DNA from: Ophiura sarsii
Lineage: Eukaryota; Echinodermata; Ophiuroidea; Amphilepidida; Ophiuridae
Direction: 5' to 3'
Assembly: GCA_035610835.1 (NCBI GenBank)
Contig: CM069449.1
Span: forward strand, 41,089,098 to 41,153,097
Length of the DNA: 64,000 nt
The notes under the pieces were generated by a model. It saw nothing but the letters and a program-made list of their open reading frames with translations. It made no database searches and was not told the origin of the DNA. The position numbers were made by a program, and so were the translations under genes. Below, one piece after another: positions 52,700 through 63,978 of this stretch. Each line of letters opens with the position of its first letter. Positions within the stretch are counted from its first letter, which is position 1.

Positions 52700-53274
52700 G
52701 GCTGAGTTCACATAGGAGTATACTATTCGGGTATACGGTGCACGTTTTACAGGGCACGCGTATAGCTTAAATCGAAACAATGTAATTTCATAATACCGGG
52801 TCACATAAGACGGCACTATTCGAAAAGGCCGTATACCTGCGATTTATAAACAATTTATTGCGTAGAATAGCGTAAGTTAGAACAATAGGACTCCTTTGTA
52901 CTATACTTTTTCGGAATCCTTGTGCTCAGCCGAACAATTTGGTGTGCTTTTTAGCTTAATTAAAGTCATTTGAATTTTTGGCTCAGTATGGGGCCATTTT
53001 GGAATTTTTGCTATAAAAGAACGTTCCCGTCACTTTTGAGAAATGCATGGGAGCTCATTTTCTTTTAAAATGGTTGTTGACAAATTCACTAAGAAACTAA
53101 GGTAGGAAGAAAATGGTCATGGAATCCAAGATAATGACTCTACTACGAGTAGGGCTCGCGTGCTACCCTATGTGACTCGCCGTGCCCATATAGCGTATAG
53201 CGAATACCAAATAGCGTATAGCGAATACCAAATAGCGTATAGCGAATACCGTGTACTTCTATGTGAACCCAGCC
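52700..53274. mobile_element. Harbinger-like MITE, GGCTGAGTTCACATAG ends
   Basis: Inverted ends GGCTGAGTTCACATAG / GGCTGGGTTCACATAG and TTA on both sides (52697-52699 and 53275-53277). A 20-bp unit (AATAGCGTATAGCGAATACC) is repeated three times near the right end. Confidence 0.85.
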
Positions 53275-53612
53275 TTATGGATAGTGGTGCTTTCAGCGAT
53301 TCCTTGAGATGAAAAAGGGCGCTTCATGAATACAAGTTGAGAAACACTGTTCTATAGTTTGATCCTTTCCAAATTGGCGAAGCCTCCTTACAGTAGCGAA
53401 TGAATATAGAAGGTCGCTGGTGCACTGGAGGCAACACAAACACTGTGCATCATATGCGTGACGCGTGCGTGTGACCATAATCGCCCGCATACGCTTGGAT
53501 AACTTTTGCACGCGTAGAGATAAAAACTGAATAGTTCTCACCAATTTGGAACTGATCAAAATGTATAGTATAATCCAGACATTCACTCTAGTCTATCTAT
53601 CTTTCTGTCATG

Positions 53613-53782
53613 TTATGCCTCAAACGTTGAAGCTAATGGTTTGTTCATATCCTTCTGCATAATACTCTTATCCTTAAGTTTTGCCTGTAATAAGTTCTGC
53701 TCCACGACACCTAACCTGACATCCATCTGGGTCACCTCATTCTTAAGGCGTTGTAAGGCTTGCTTGATCTTCACAAGAGGAG
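53613..53782 (-). CDS. IFT57: IFT57 terminal exon
   Basis: The exon starts after TCCTATAG, completes the split Ser codon, reads PLVKIKQALQRLKNEVTQMD and GVVEQNLLQAKLKDKSIMQK, and ends FEA then TAA (53613-53615). These correspond to the usual IFT57 C-terminus. The last residues differ from the vertebrate end, as is common. Confidence 0.94.
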
Positions 53783-56700
53783 CTATAGGAGGAAGAGAAT
53801 ACAGATATATATTTTTGTATCAGCAATGTTATATGTGTACAGCCATGGAAAAAGGGTGCCGTTGTCTCTCAAATAAAAAGTTGAGATCTTAACCCTAACT
53901 CCCCCAAATACTATGAATTACTACGCAAAATCTTCTCCCCATAAGCTCATGCTTTCACATTGATTTGAATGAAGTCATTGACCGAGCTGATATGTAAAAT
54001 CGAATCCGGGTCAGACCGCGGTGGTTTGTTTGTTCAAAATCCCTCAATTTTTTCCCCTCTCCGATCCACACCAAAATCTCTCCGCCGGGGTTTAAAAAGG
54101 AGCTTTTTCAATGCTTCAAAATGACACCTGGATCGAATACTGTTTTCTGATTTAATGAAGAAAAAATACTGTAAAATTGTCTTTATTTTCGTTGTTTTTC
54201 CATGCCTATTTCAATCAGTACCTCAGAATGCATTTACCGACAACTGCACCCTTTAGAGTAATACCCTTCACTGGGCCTACAGATTGTTTTTCAGTTAAAC
54301 CATGCAACATTTTAATACACAGCCTGGCGCATCTCATTTTGATGATGCTTGCCACGTCCTCTGCCTTTCTGAATGATGATATATAGCAAACAAATAGTGC
54401 AATGCACAACACGGTTTGACCTACAGCGTCTGCGTTAGCACTTGCAACAAAGTTTCATGCGCAAATGCATGCACTGCATTTTTGGTCGAGTGTGGAAAGT
54501 CACAATAACCATTCGCGTTAGATTTTGGATTTGAGGCCAGCGGAGCTTTTACTTTTTAATATTCTTTGTATCAGCATGTCCCAAAGTTGTACATCACCGG
54601 ATATCTTCCGATGAGGTAATTAAGTGTAACATTGTCAACTATAGTGTACAGAGATGCTCTATTGACTTTGGAGCACAAAATAGCGATGATGTTTGCACAT
54701 TCAAATAAAGACCCCCTCCCCATATTCTCAAGCAAGTTGCTGAGCACTGCAGCAAGTGATTGCTACAAATTTAGTACTGTTAGAAAGATGAACACATCAG
54801 CTTTCCATTGATGTTCAAAACACTCTGGATATTTTACAAAATATACAAAATACAGGGTCTAAAAAAAATTAGGACTCTGTTTCATGACAGTGTAATTCTT
54901 ATTAAAATCATTGGACCATGACCAATTTAGTCTCAATGTAAAGCCCAATTAATTATTATGATATCCTGAAAATATGAGATCAATCCGATGAAAAATAAGA
55001 AAACTAGCGTACTTTGTGTAAACCATGTCATTTACTGGTTTGTACAATGGGATTCACACAGTAACAGTCGAGTAACATGAAAGTGCTCGACTTGTAACCC
55101 AATGAACCATCCACAGTGGGTTCGAGAACTGTTTAACAAAACTTTTTTAATTTGCACAGAATATGCATGCATCTGTTTTGCAGATTTTTTTAGCAAGTAT
55201 TGATTTGTGCCAGAATTAAATGAATTACCGAACTAAACTTTGCTATTGACTGATAGATTATTTACTATATTGACAATCATTACGTATTGAAATGTAAACC
55301 ATGTTAGTTACTGGTCTGTACATGTAGATCCCATTGTACAAACCAGTAAATGACACGGTTTACGCAAAGTACGCTAGTTTTCTTATTTTGCATCGGATTG
55401 ATCTTATATTTCCAGGATATCATAATAAATAATTGGGCTTTACATTGAGACTAAATTGGTCATGGTCCAATGATTATAATAACAATTACACCGTCATGAA
55501 ACAGAGTCCTAATTTTTTTGAGACACCCTGTATACACGATTGACAAACATTTCCTAATTTTTCTGAGGGGTTTACTTACATCCGTCCGTCATGCTGGAGC
55601 CTCTTTCCTCCATTTCTTGTTTAATCTTTTCCAAATCTTCGGTGATTTCTGCCAAATTTCTTGTCCGTTCAGTCACACCACCACTAGCCTGTCTGTACTG
55701 CTCCTTAGCCTATGGAGAGAGAGAAAAAAGATTGGTTCTTGAATTTGAACTTTTTAAATAACCTATAAGATAAGCTATCAGACACTACCTTAAAAGAGTA
55801 CAAATTTGTATTTGCGATAAGTCACACTGAAAGTTGATCGTGTAAGCTCCAAAATGACACCTTTCTTGCTACAGTTGTTTAATGCATTATTAGGATTTAA
55901 TGTGAAATATGGGGTAGAAAATCCTTTACATTTCTTTGTTTTGTCATACTTAATTTCATGAATATCTTCAAATGCATGCTTCCGACAAAAGCCTCTTGTT
56001 GATGTGGCTGGTCTCAAATTTACTAGTACTGTACTGGTGCAAGATTGATTTAAGTAGGTTTTATGTGCTGAGAGTATTATTGAAGTGAAACAGAAATACA
56101 TTTTCAGAAAATGGTTGATACCAAATTCAAATTTAATTTATTCTATTGAAGCCCAACAATTCTCAACAACAAAAATCTTCGGAATACTGAGCATACGTCT
56201 GATACTTGTTTCCATACATACATACACCAGTGTTTATCCAGGTTTTAAGAAATGTCAGGTTTTTAAATCTGAATTCAGTTTTTAGTCCAAATTTCCACAC
56301 TTTCTTGTAATTTTAGCCTATTTTTCTGGCTTTTTAAGGCCAACTTCATTTCTATAATTATGTTCATTGTCACGCCTGGTTATCAGAATGCTAAATTATG
56401 TTTATCAGCAGGATTGTTTACCTATTCACTTGTTTTACTTAATTAATTGTTAACCCTGTTTTGTCATCAACACTTGTCTCTTTTTTTTCTAAATTTTTAA
56501 TCCTCTTAATGTCCTTCACCCTGTGTTTCTGTCTCTACACTATCTCCTTGCAGTATTATTCTTGCTCTCAAGGGAACCACACTGCTCTACCTATGTATAC
56601 CGTACATAATAGGCCTTTCGAGTTTATCTTTGCATTGTACATATATGATTCAGCACATCAAAATGGGGACTTTGTGGCTGTGTGATTTTCAAGATATAGA

Positions 56701-59700
56701 TGAAAATTTTAAAAAATAAAGTGAATAATAAGAATTTAGGAGTTATTTCACTCGTAAAATCTGAATGCCTTCATCAATTTTAATAAATTTTGTGTAATTT
56801 TAAAGCTAAAGAAAATGCTCTGAGAGCACACATCTGAATGCCTTCATCAATATTCAAATTCAAAATTGACATCACCTGCAAACGTCCCCACTTTTGATGT
56901 GCTGCATCACATATCGGTTTATACCCTGGGCTAGTTCAATATCCACATGATACAGACTAGTATATCTAATTGAAACGTGATCGTCTCTAATTTCCGTTCT
57001 TCTTCTTCATCCCCCACTTACAGTTGGGATACGCGTTACCTTATTACTACTGTAAAAGTGGTAATGATTCACGCTTTGCTGATTTTCAGCCCTATCGCTT
57101 GTTTTTTAAATTGGCGATTTGAAAGTTCATAACATAGACTTATATACAAAAATAAATATATTTGATTGTTTTTATTTGCGTGGTAGCTTTTGGAGCGCGA
57201 AAAGTGCAAAAAATTAATTTAGCGCAGAAATTTCCATGTTTACAGTATTATTTTACCTCTGCCAGACTGTCTTGCATGCCTCTAAACTCATGCAGCAGAT
57301 GCTCTAGTTGATTGTTGATGTACTTCTCACGGCTTGCAATCTTTTCTAACGTCCGACTAATTTCTTGATGAAGTTTGCTGAGGTGACCCTGGTTCAGAGA
57401 GAGATAATAAATAATGTTTGCAATTATGGATCATATTATTAACTCCTATTTACTCTAATTATAAAATGAAGTGCTAAAATGGTCAAATATGTGACCCAGC
57501 ACGAGTAAATAAAGCAAGTTGAGGGAAATATTGAGCTATTTATATCATGATAATATGCATTAAGTTAAGAGTCATTTGGTACCAAAGTCAATGTTATATC
57601 ACATTTCTAACCAAAGTTACTGATTATTGAAAATCACATTGTCTCAAAACATAAAAATACAAATTGTCAAGTTATGGGCATTGTAAGTTTTGTTTTTGTT
57701 AACAAATCAATGGAGAAAATGAAAATTAAATACCTCAAAATGTAGTTTAGCTCTTTATTTTCATAATTTAAATCGTTGGTATACAAGATATGTATAGAAT
57801 ATCAGAAATAAACTTTTTATGAATTTGAGTTATTATGTTCCACATTTGTGCTCTTAAATCAAATTAGCTACTGCCGCATTGAGCCTGAGCAGTTAATCAT
57901 GTTGGGTTACATAAGATTTTGATGCGAGTCCAAAATTGGTGAATGTTAAGCAGTGGGGAAAAGTTAGGCAGTGTAGAAAAATTAGCCACTAAGGCAACGA
58001 AAAAGAGAAACCCTGTTCTATGATCCCGACCGACCCATTTTTTTAGAAAGAAAATGTGGGTAGGAGGCAAATGAATACACACAAAAATATGTTTGGCTTG
58101 TCAAAAAACGGCAAAATATGTTTGGCTTGTCAAAAACGGCAAAATAATTGGGATTTGTGGGTGGGGAGGCAGACAGACCAAGCCAACCTGAGAGGTCAGT
58201 TTGCCCGTAGAACAGGGTGGGTGGGGGTTGTCGCCCAATAGGCAGTGCAGAAAGTTGGGCAATGCAAACAAGTTAGGTGGTACAAAAAATAGTCTGTACA
58301 GAAAAATTGACAATGTGAAAGACATATTACAGCTATGTTCAGCATTATAGAAAAGTCTATTAATTACAGTTAGGCAGCTGGGTAGGTTAAACACAAGTGA
58401 CATTGAAAGCTATTCATGTTTGTATAACTATCAGCTGACTGCCAACTACCATATTTTCCACATTTTTTTCCTAATTTGGTCATATTCTGGTAAGGTTTTT
58501 TGTGCCCAAACATTTCCATAATTTTAATTCCTAACTTTACTATAACACGCCCAACCATTCCATATTGACTGCCTAACTTTACTATAACACATCCAACCAT
58601 TCTATAATTACTTTACCATAACACGTCCAACCATTCCATAATTACTGCCTAATTTTACCATAACACGTCCAACCATTCCATAATTACTGCCTAATTTTAC
58701 CATAACACGTCCAACCATTCCATAATTACTGCCTAATTGTACCATAACACGTCCAACCATTCCATAATTACTGCCTAACTTTACCATAACACATCCAACC
58801 ACTCCATAATTACTGCCTAACTTTATCATAACACGTCCAACCATTCCATAATTTAGTCTTTAGCGATATCAGAAATATTCGATAATCGAAAATCGATAGA
58901 TCAATATCGAGGTTAATCGATTAATCGCCAATTATCCACTTCAGAAAAAATATCAAAACGTTGCCGACGGGTACTTTGATGTGCCGCGATATGCTCAATT
59001 ATTTTGAGGCATCAATCACTTCGCGGCATCAATCACTTTGCGTCAATCATGTCAATGATTTTAAAGAACTGCCACAGACAATGAAAATTATTGGGGCTAA
59101 GCAAACTAAAGGCTAGGCCTATCTATATTATATTATATAAGCCTTACCATAATTACTGCCTAATTTTACCATAACACGTCCAACCATTCCATAATTACTG
59201 CCTAACTTTACCATAACACGTTCAACCACTCCATAATTACTGCCTAACTTTACCATAACATGTCCAACTTTTCCATAATTACTGCCTAACTTTACCATTA
59301 CACGTCCAACCATTCTATAATTACTGCCTAACTTTACCATAACACATCCAACCATTCCATAATTACTGCCTAACTTTACCATAACACATCCAACCATTCC
59401 ATAATTACTGCCTAACTTTACCATAAACCGTCCAATCATTCCATTATTACTGCCTAATTTTAGCTTAACATGCGCCCAACCATTCCATATTTGAGGACCC
59501 TAGATCTAAAAGGGGTTAAGTCACATTGAGAAAAATGGCAAAAACTGGGTTTCATTGTGTCCATGTGTGGACTTGACGCACTCGGGTTGTACCTCCCATG
59601 GACTATTGCACAGCTTTACCACATGACTTTACTGTAACATTTGAACAGAGGGTGCAGAGATCCTCCTTGTAGCAGAAACTGATACTAACTACAATTTCAC

Positions 59701-62569
59701 AAGATTGTGACTTAAACCCCTTTTAGATCTAGGGTCCTCAATTACTGCCTAACTTTACCATAACATGCCCAACCCTTCCATAATTACTGCCAAACTTTAC
59801 CATAACACGTCCAACCATTCTATAATTACTGCCTAATTTTACAATACACATCCTACCATTCCAAATTATGCTCAAAGCGCATACATTTAATCCACTGCCG
59901 CTATAGGAAACATCCAAATCAGTCGCTTCACTAAGGTTTTGCTGCATATCATACAAATACTGATAATTACGCATATTCCTATTCGACACTTAGATTGCGA
60001 TTATCTCCAGACAGATACCCATTTTTATACCTGGGTGGAAAGAAGCAAATACTTAGCTTTGCAAAAAATCTATAATTATAATCAAGTAAAATTCTCAATA
60101 TATGTAATGTTCAACTTCTGCTTGATCGCGTCACAATTTCTACAGTGACTTCTAGTTTTCGATGTTTTGTCTAACTGTTCCTGTTTATTATTGCCTAATT
60201 TTTGTCTACAGTGTGCCAAACTCCTCAATAATTATTGCCTCATTTTCCCAAAGTGTGTTAAAGTTGTCCATAAGTATTTGCCAAATATTTCTCATGATCA
60301 TAACTTTTCCCTGTCTAAAGTGTAACTTTTTTCAGACTGTATCCAAGTTTTCCATGATTATGATTGCCAAACTTCAGTGTGCCTAAACTTTTCCACAATT
60401 GTTGCCTAACTTACTCATACTGTGTCCAACTTTTCAATCAATAACATTTCCATGACCTTTCAAACTTTTCTATAATATTGCTGAACTTTTTAATTAATAT
60501 TGCCTAACTTTTTCATGATATTGCCTAACTTTTCCATAATAAATATTGCCTTAAACTTTTCCAGAATATTGCCTGACTTGTCATTAAATATTGTTCAACT
60601 TTTCAATAATATTGCCTTACTTTTCAATAATATTGCCTAACTTTTCAATAATATTGCCTAACTTTACATTAAATATTATTCAACTTTGCTATGATATTGC
60701 CAAACCTTAAGTTGTTCAATTTTCAATAATATTGCTTAACTTTTCATTAAAATGTTGTTTAACTTTTTCAATAATATTGCCTAACTTATATTGTTCATAA
60801 TTAATTCTAAACTTGTCCATAGTGTGCCAGAAATGTTATCATTATTGCCCAACTTTTCCATACTGCGCCAAACTTTCCACATAAACATTGTATGGGGTTC
60901 ATTTACCTTAGTTTCTGATAATGCAGTATTGATCCCATCACGATGTGTATGCATTTGGTCTACATGAGTCCTCCAGTCTTTGTTATCTGTACGGATATGT
61001 ACTTTGAGTGATGGGGTAACACGTTCTACTTCTAATTTCCATTCATTGGCATCCACGGTAGATTCCATAATCTCTTCTGGGCGAGAAGCATCCATTGCAT
61101 CCTGTAAACAAAGAAATTTAAGCTTTTAATAAGATTGAATTAATATCTTAATACTTTCCACGCGGCTATAGTTTTACCATATTCAAAACAGATTTGTCAG
61201 AAACCTTTCCCAACTTTCAAAGTCTATCTTAGGGATTACTGAACCAATACTAGGCATGTTTGTACTTATTTCAATGCATTTCTCATGGTGATTCCTAATA
61301 TGGTAATGAAATTCAATAATTGTGACATTTTTGAAACATTTTGTGACATTTTGGAATGTCGTCTGCAGACGCCTGACTCATGGAAAGTGTTAAAGGTTGG
61401 TGTTCCGATTTCTGGCCCGATTTTTAACTTGATATTTTCTATTCTACGTGAAGGGTCATCCTAAAATAGTCATATTCCAAAGTTTGAGTTGCATAACTCC
61501 AATGCCAAAGTTAGAAGCACAAGGTGACATGAAATTTGCCCATTTGGTAGTACACAAACTAGTCGGTTGGTTAACCACCTTTGGTGGTGATTCGTCGCAT
61601 TTTGGCCTATGCCGTCTAAATCGAACATATCTTGCACCTAAGATTTTACAGAAATAATAAGAAAAATATGGGTTTTCTTTTGATATCAAAATATGTTGAT
61701 GTAAAAAAAATCTTTAAAGAGAAAGGAACATACACCTTTAAAGGTAGATGACCCGATCACATTTTCGTAACACAGAATTATTTCAAACATACCGAGATTT
61801 TCATATCATATGAAAGCTCGTATTTTTCTCATCATCATACTGAAATTTGACGGCCTAAATCGGTATAATTACGGAGAAATCGATGAAATAACGTCGAATT
61901 ACCGCGAATGGTGGTAACCACCGATATAGTTTGTGTACTACTCAATGGGTACAGTTCACAGCATCTTGTGCGTCTAAAATAAGAACCATTAGAGCTATGC
62001 AACTCAAACTTTGGAACACGACTTTTTTAGGATGACCTTTTCATGTAGAATAGAAAACTTCAAGTTGAAAATCGGAATGTGATCGGGTCATCTACCTTTA
62101 ATTCATAAGTCACTTTCATTTGCATTTTTTACCCTGCCCATTATAAGACCGTTTGTGTTTCTTGTACGCATGTTCTCGGAGTAGCAGTGAACCAATTGAT
62201 TGGCCCATCGAAGTGCTTCATTGAGTCCAAGTGTTTGATTTCAGATCACTCAGTTCATTAACATTGTCAATGTCAGTTGGGCTATTGTTCACTTTGCTTA
62301 AAGGCCTGCCCCAGTGAAATAAAGAATCATGTACATTACAAATATTTCTGTGTAGCTATGGAGGTAAATTGTTTAATTGTCTAACTGTAAACTTAATCTG
62401 CATTCTTTTTTTAACAAGTAGCATTATTATGCAAATTGGAATTGTTTTGATACTCAAAGTGTTGTACACCACCATGATGAGATGTGTCCTTTACCTTCGC
62501 TGATTGTAGATTTCTAAGTCCTTCAAGATCCAAGAAACTCTCATCTTCATCCATGTCATCCTCCACTTC
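53613..62569 (-). CDS. IFT57: IFT57, C-terminal 233 residues (five exons), 5' part outside window
   Basis: Minus-strand exons are 62495-62569, 60907-61101, 57257-57388, 55580-55709 and 53613-53782. They join in phase to 702 nt including TAA. The peptide contains IRTDNKDWRTHVDQMHTHRD, ISRTLEKIASREKYINNQLE and GSSMTDGSPLVKIKQ, the signature C-terminal coiled-coil region of IFT57 (Hippi homologue). Known role: a subunit of intraflagellar transport complex B, which carries cargo along ciliary axonemes; in mammals it also binds HIP1. Vertebrate IFT57 is about 430 residues, so roughly the N-terminal 200, including the calponin-like domain, lie past the right edge. The gene converges with the plus-strand gene. 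No frameshift or missing segment is seen. Confidence 0.96.
53889..54030 (-). repeat. IFT57: TTAACCCTAAC element fragment in IFT57
   Basis: Begins TTAACCCTAACTCCCCC. A B-box-like segment (GAATCCGGGTCAGACC) is near 54000. Directly upstream of the terminal exon in transcript sense, within the intron. Confidence 0.55.
54640..54840. repeat. Truncated copy of the 32909 fold-back element
   Basis: Shares GATGCTCTATTGACTTTGGA and AACACATCAGCTTTCCAT with 33290-33440. Confidence 0.7.
54853..55530. mobile_element. Mariner-like MITE with about 200-bp arms
   Basis: Long inverted arms begin CAGGGTCTAAAAAAAATTAG / CAGGGTGTCTCAAAAAAATT, flanked by TA (54851-54852 and 55531-55532). A tRNA-like patch (GTGGGTTCGAGAAC) lies in the centre near 55120. 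It sits 49 bp from an IFT57 donor. Confidence 0.85.
55580..55709 (-). CDS. IFT57: IFT57 exon, coiled coil
   Basis: This 130-bp exon encodes AKEQYRQASGGVTERTRNLA and EEMEERGSSMTDG-type sequence, and leaves in phase 1 at GTAAGT. A mariner-like element ends 49 bp beyond the donor. Confidence 0.95.
55710..57040. other. IFT57 intron, no element resolved
   Basis: AT-rich intron. CTGAATGCCTTCATCAAT occurs twice (56760 and 56832). No exon is supported. Confidence 0.5.
57049..57247. mobile_element. ACTGTAAAAGTGG MITE abutting an IFT57 exon
   Basis: ACTGTAAAAGTGG at the left and TTTCCATGTTTACAGTA at the right. Matches 13790-13980. Its right end is 9 nt from the exon 57257-57388 boundary. Confidence 0.8.
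57257..57388 (-). CDS. IFT57: IFT57 exon, coiled coil
   Basis: This 132-bp exon of 44 codons begins GHLSKLHQEISRTLEKIASR and contains EKYINNQLEHLL, typical of the family. The donor GTAAAA lies about 10 nt from the end of an inserted MITE. Confidence 0.95.
57993..58234. mobile_element. Family C MITE, complete
   Basis: AAGGCAACGAAAAAGAGAAACC at the left and the inverted CCCGTAGAACAGGGTG...TTGTCGCC at the right, with CTGAGAGGTCAGTTTG. An inner 39-bp piece (ATATGTTTGGCTTGTCAAAA) is duplicated. Confidence 0.8.
58856..59142. repeat. Non-array insertion with ATCGAT-rich start
   Basis: A 287-bp stretch interrupts the minisatellite. It has several ATCGAT/AATCGA motifs near 58885-58930 and no visible TIR. 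Confidence 0.55.
59491..59741. mobile_element. MITE inserted in the 42-bp array
   Basis: Inverted ends of at least 30 bp begin TGAGGACCCTAGATCTAAAA. The array unit is interrupted at CCATA/ATTACTG. ATT flanks both sides. Confidence 0.82.
60907..61101 (-). CDS. IFT57: IFT57 exon, start of conserved coiled-coil region
   Basis: This 195-bp exon of 65 codons is bounded by TTTGTTTACAG and GTAAAT. It includes ESTVDANEWKLEVERVTPSL and TDNKDWRTHVDQMHTHRDGI, among the most conserved IFT57 blocks. Confidence 0.95.
61150..61393. mobile_element. Family B MITE, uninterrupted copy
   Basis: ACTTTCCACGCGGCTATAG at the left and CATGGAAAGTGTTAA at the right, with TGTCGTCTGCAGACGCCTGA inside. It lies about 50 bp from an IFT57 exon and gives the reference for the copy split at 42550. 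Confidence 0.8.
61392..62101. mobile_element. Two adjacent MITE family A copies (6 and 7)
   Basis: Copy 6 (61392-61740) is the common type. Copy 7 (61741-62101) is the CCATTCGCGG subfamily in inverted orientation. The same pairing of subtypes occurs at 44564-45270. Confidence 0.85.
62495..62569 (-). CDS. IFT57: IFT57 exon, acidic linker
   Basis: This 75-bp phase 0-0 exon reads EVEDDMDEDESFLDLEGLRN and five more residues. It matches the acidic linker followed by a FLDL-type motif that precedes the coiled coil in IFT57. The acceptor is TTTTTGTAG and the donor GTAAAG on the minus strand. Confidence 0.88.
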
Positions 62570-62638
62570 CTACAAAAATAAATCTGTATAAATTACATTC
62601 CGCATACATCAACACATTTATTACACTATATTTCATTT

Positions 62639-62830
62639 CCTCTGGACAGTGATGTTACTTTACAGACGCAGCATTTATGCATACATGTATCGTTTATATC
62701 TTAAGCGTGTGTATATACGCTAGTGCTCACCTAACCTCAAGTAGGCACACCCATTTATGTACTGCAATGAGTAAATGTGGCAGTTACGTCACAGTCTTGT
62801 GATGGATAAATAGACATAAAAGAAGGCCTT
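62639..62830. repeat. Dispersed repeat matching 49975-50110
   Basis: CCTCTGGACAGTGATGTTAC, GCAGCATTTATGCA and GATGGATAAATAGAC occur in the same order. It lacks the tRNA-like part. Confidence 0.65.
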
Positions 62831-63630
62831 GAAACAATGCTCTCTAATTTAGGGAATGTTGGTTTCCTGTGCTAAAAGAGCTATATGTGAACATGTTCAA
62901 AGGTTCAGCCTCCTTTGAAAAAGATTTAGGGGTCATCTAGTATTTTTATAAATTGCTTATCAATTTCTTGATTTCGTCGGTGGTTGTATGCGGTGTTGAA
63001 AGCATGATTCATCTCCCTCGGCATTGCATGATAATCGTATGTATGAATTGGATGGACAAAATGTGCATGCTCTTCATGGAATTCAATAAGAGCTGCACAA
63101 GTGCTATTGTGCTGTGGTGTTCTTTCCCAAGTCTCTAGATTTGGTCCATAATTTTTAAAGATGACGGCCAAAGGAGCCAGTCTAGTACAAGCATAGCTTC
63201 ATCACAAAACCGCAACCCACATTTACCACAGGGCTGGCTACCAGGATAAGCAATCAAGATTTCTGATAGGAATCAAAATACAGTCCTCAAAAACAGTTAC
63301 TGACCAGGTACTAAATATACTCTTAAACTCCAAAACTATAGGTCCTACGTAAAAATTTGTGAAGATATTTCTTCTCTTGTGAACCCTCAGGCATAGCCTC
63401 CGTAAAACTGCCATAACTTCTTCATTATTCATTTAATCTATATAAAAGTATACACTTTCTTGATGAAGAGTTCAATGCATCCAACCATGAACATAAAATT
63501 GACCATTTTGTAGAAAATTATAAAAACACGTTTTTTTTCTCACCCATTTAAGGTTTTGCAAAGATAATCAAAAATATTTTTGTCAAATGTTGTTGTTCTA
63601 GTTTTAATATAAACTTAACAAAATTCTCTA
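62831..63630. other. IFT57: IFT57 upstream intron, no exon found
   Basis: I searched the minus strand for the preceding IFT57 exon (a W-K-P-V-Y-P-type segment) and did not find it. Minus-strand ORFs at 62926-63171 and 63238-63432 have no splice or homology support. Confidence 0.5.
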
Positions 63631-63631
63631 G

Positions 63632-63798
63632 GAGTGGGTTTCTATATCTGATTTACCTTTTGAATTATTGACCAAAAAGTGCCTAAAAATGTGATTTGTT
63701 TACCTCCAAAATCATGAAAATCACATTTTGTGGCACTTTTTGGTCAATAATTTAAAAAATAAATCAGATATTCAAAACAAACAAAAACCACTCATATC
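63632..63798. repeat. Inverted repeat of about 65-bp arms
   Basis: ATTATTGACCAAAAAGTGCC and its complement, extended outward by ATCTGATT / AATCAGAT, with a short centre. Fold-back MITE or a palindromic part of the TTAA element family (shares AAAAGTGCCAAAAATG with 38360 and 51575). Confidence 0.75.
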
Positions 63799-63908
63799 AC
63801 TAATTTCTGCTTGAAATGGAATAAGTTTGCTGAAATACATTGTTTATAAACTATTCAGCAACTCCTGATACCGTAATTTCAGTAGCAAAGCATTATTAAT
63901 TTGAGAAA

Positions 63909-63978
63909 ACCATGCTGCTATGGAAACCAGCACGCCGATCAAACCACGCTTCTATGGAAACCAGCACGCCGATTGAAA
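63909..63978. repeat. Short tandem duplication
   Basis: CTATGGAAACCAGCACGCCG occurs twice, 35-40 bp apart. Confidence 0.85.

Larger units (their letters stand above)
57930..60880. repeat. IFT57: 42-bp minisatellite in an IFT57 intron, with an inverted part
   Basis: The unit is ATTACTGCCTAACTTTACC plus ATAACACGTCCAACCATTCC. Good arrays lie at 58510-58855, 59143-59482 and 59744-59860. 60170-60860 is a degenerate form (ATTGCCTAACTTTTCAATA). 57945-58380 has the same GTTAGGCAGT core in the opposite orientation. ORFs of a 14-residue repeat arise only because 42 is divisible by three. Confidence 0.9.

Noticed and set aside
58608..59439. Minus-strand ORFs of a 14-residue repeat (MVGRVMVKLGSNYG)
   Set aside because: They arise from an intronic 42-bp minisatellite whose unit is a multiple of three. 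The array also drifts out of frame and lies between two IFT57 exons.
62926..63171. Minus-strand ORF as an upstream IFT57 exon
   Set aside because: Its sequence does not resemble the IFT57 region expected before the acidic linker, and it begins at TTG, not at a splice acceptor.
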